A DNA stretch of 64,000 bases, taken from the NCBI RefSeq assembly GCF_900108555.1, contig NZ_FNWV01000004.1, positions 1-64,000 on the forward strand, in the 5' to 3' direction. A program made the translations under genes and the position numbers. This document shows, piece after piece, positions 63,374 through 64,000 of the stretch. Under the pieces are notes generated by a model. The model was given only the letters and a program-made list of their open reading frames with translations, had not been told where the DNA came from and did no database searches. Each line of letters starts with the position of its first letter. The stretch's first letter is position 1. Origin of the DNA: Ruminococcus flavefaciens (GTDB lineage: Bacteria; Bacillota; Clostridia; Oscillospirales; Ruminococcaceae).

Positions 63374-63778
63374 TCAGACACGACGTCTCTTAGGCGGACG
63401 GCAGCCATTGTGCGGGATAGGTGTTACGTCCTTGATCATTCTTACCTCAAGGCCTACTGTCTGAAGTGCTCTGATAGCTGCTTCACGACCTGCACCAGGT
63501 CCCTTTACGTATACTTCTACATTCTTGAGTCCATGCTCCATAGCAGCCTTTGCAGCTGTTTCAGCAGCTGTCTGTGCTGCGAAAGGAGTTGACTTCTTTG
63601 AGCCTCTGAAACCGAGCTCGCCTGCGCTTGCCCATGAAATTGCGTTTCCGGCTGTATCTGTAATAGTTACGATCGTATTATTGAAAGTGGACTGAATATG
63701 AACTGCGCCGCTTTCGATATTCTTACGTTCTCTACGTCTTCTGATAGTAGTAACTTTTTTACCCTTCTGCTGTGCCAA
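63374..63778 (-). CDS. rpsK: 30S ribosomal protein S11
   Basis: A 134-residue small-subunit platform protein. [12 protein letters not shown] near 27-38, T-P-F-A-A-Q near 64-69 and the C-terminal [12 protein letters not shown]. The start is TTG at 63776-63778; the ATG at 63783-63785 just upstream is in another frame. AAGGAGG ribosome site follows the rpsM stop. Confidence 0.97.
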   Translation of the reverse strand: MAQQKGKKVTTIRRRRERKNIESGAVHIQSTFNNTIVTITDTAGNAISWASAGELGFRGSKKSTPFAAQTAAETAAKAAMEHGLKNVEVYVKGPGAGREAAIRALQTVGLEVRMIKDVTPIPHNGCRPPKRRRV

Positions 63779-63792
63779 AGCTCATAACCTCC

Positions 63793-64000
63793 TTACTTCT
63801 TCTTGTTTGCGATAGTCTTTACAGGACCCTTACGAGTTCTTGCGTTTGTCTTTGTTCTCTGTCCTCTTACAGGGAGACCCTTACGATGACGAACGCCTCT
63901 GTAGCAGCCTATTTCAACAAGTCTCTTGATGTTAAGAGCAACTTCACGGCGGAGGTCACCCTCAACTGTGTAATGCTCGTCTATATAGTCACGAAGCTTA
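63793..64000 (-). CDS. rpsM: 30S ribosomal protein S13, 3' part
   Basis: The reverse strand codes for the last 68 or so residues of S13: [16 protein letters not shown] near the cut, then [19 protein letters not shown] and the basic end A-N-K-K-K. The 5' end is outside the window. S13 binds the head of the 30S subunit and contacts tRNA. Confidence 0.95.
   Translation of the reverse strand, partial: KLRDYIDEHYTVEGDLRREVALNIKRLVEIGCYRGVRHRKGLPVRGQRTKTNARTRKGPVKTIANKKK

Overview
The window looks like a chromosomal segment of an anaerobic, fibre-degrading Ruminococcus (Bacillota, Oscillospirales), most like the cellulosome-forming R. flavefaciens / R. champanellensis group. The reasons are the 5' end of a ruminococcal-type 16S rRNA gene, a GH9-CBM3 cellulase ending in a dockerin, an expansin-like protein with a dockerin-like N-terminus, Gram-positive type IV pilus genes and Firmicutes sporulation genes. 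Base composition looks moderate (about 45% GC by eye). Species assignment is inference. Many promoters can be read directly as sigma-A type TTGACA / TATAAT pairs, nearly all with a 17 bp spacer.

Layout. (1) 1-560: start of a leftward rRNA operon with two tandem promoters. (2) 570-14912: a type IV pilus locus: two separately promoted pilin genes (the second has a one-base frameshift directly after its start codon), pilT, pilB, a divergent prepilin peptidase, and the operon pilC - pilM/N fusion - pilO - giant tip-like protein - two minor prepilins. (3) 15447-22975, leftward: uvrC, a DUF5662-like gene, a lacI-type regulator, a small Cys protein, a TPR protein and a long disordered protein with a repeated D-D-x-L-A-Q-F-A-I motif. 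(4) 23512-44672, rightward: a 21 kb run in which purine genes (purE, purC, a purF-like gene lacking the catalytic Cys, purM, purN, a purO-type IMP cyclohydrolase, an AICAR transformylase-only purH, purD) alternate with a glycosyltransferase, lipoproteins, small membrane proteins and, between purM and purN, a dockerin-bearing expansin. (5) 44673-47212: intergenic repeats and CIRCE-controlled groES-groEL, with a repeat element in the groES-groEL spacer. (6) 47278-49877: a YlbJ-like gene divergent from yqfC-yqfD. (7) 49977-56165: an orphan antitoxin-like protein, pspA, a 57-residue membrane protein, the GH9 cellulase, a Tim44-like Zn-ribbon protein with a shrunken paralogue, and a Spo0A-like protein with a degenerate receiver. 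(8) 56308-60196: two-component system and HtrA protease. (9) 60190-64000, leftward: a TIGR04086-like membrane protein, yajC, and the end of the ribosomal/alpha operon (rplQ, rpoA, rpsD, rpsK, partial rpsM).

How it works together. Pili and the dockerin-bearing cellulase and expansin fit a cell that holds onto and loosens plant fibre. The purine run covers much of de novo IMP synthesis, but purL, purK and purB are not in the window. No mobile element, CRISPR array, tRNA or prophage was seen. The points most worth a second look are the Cys-less PurF, the expansin inside the purine run, the pilin frameshift, the giant pilus tip protein without Glu5, the disordered repeat-motif protein, and the Spo0A-like pseudo-receiver.
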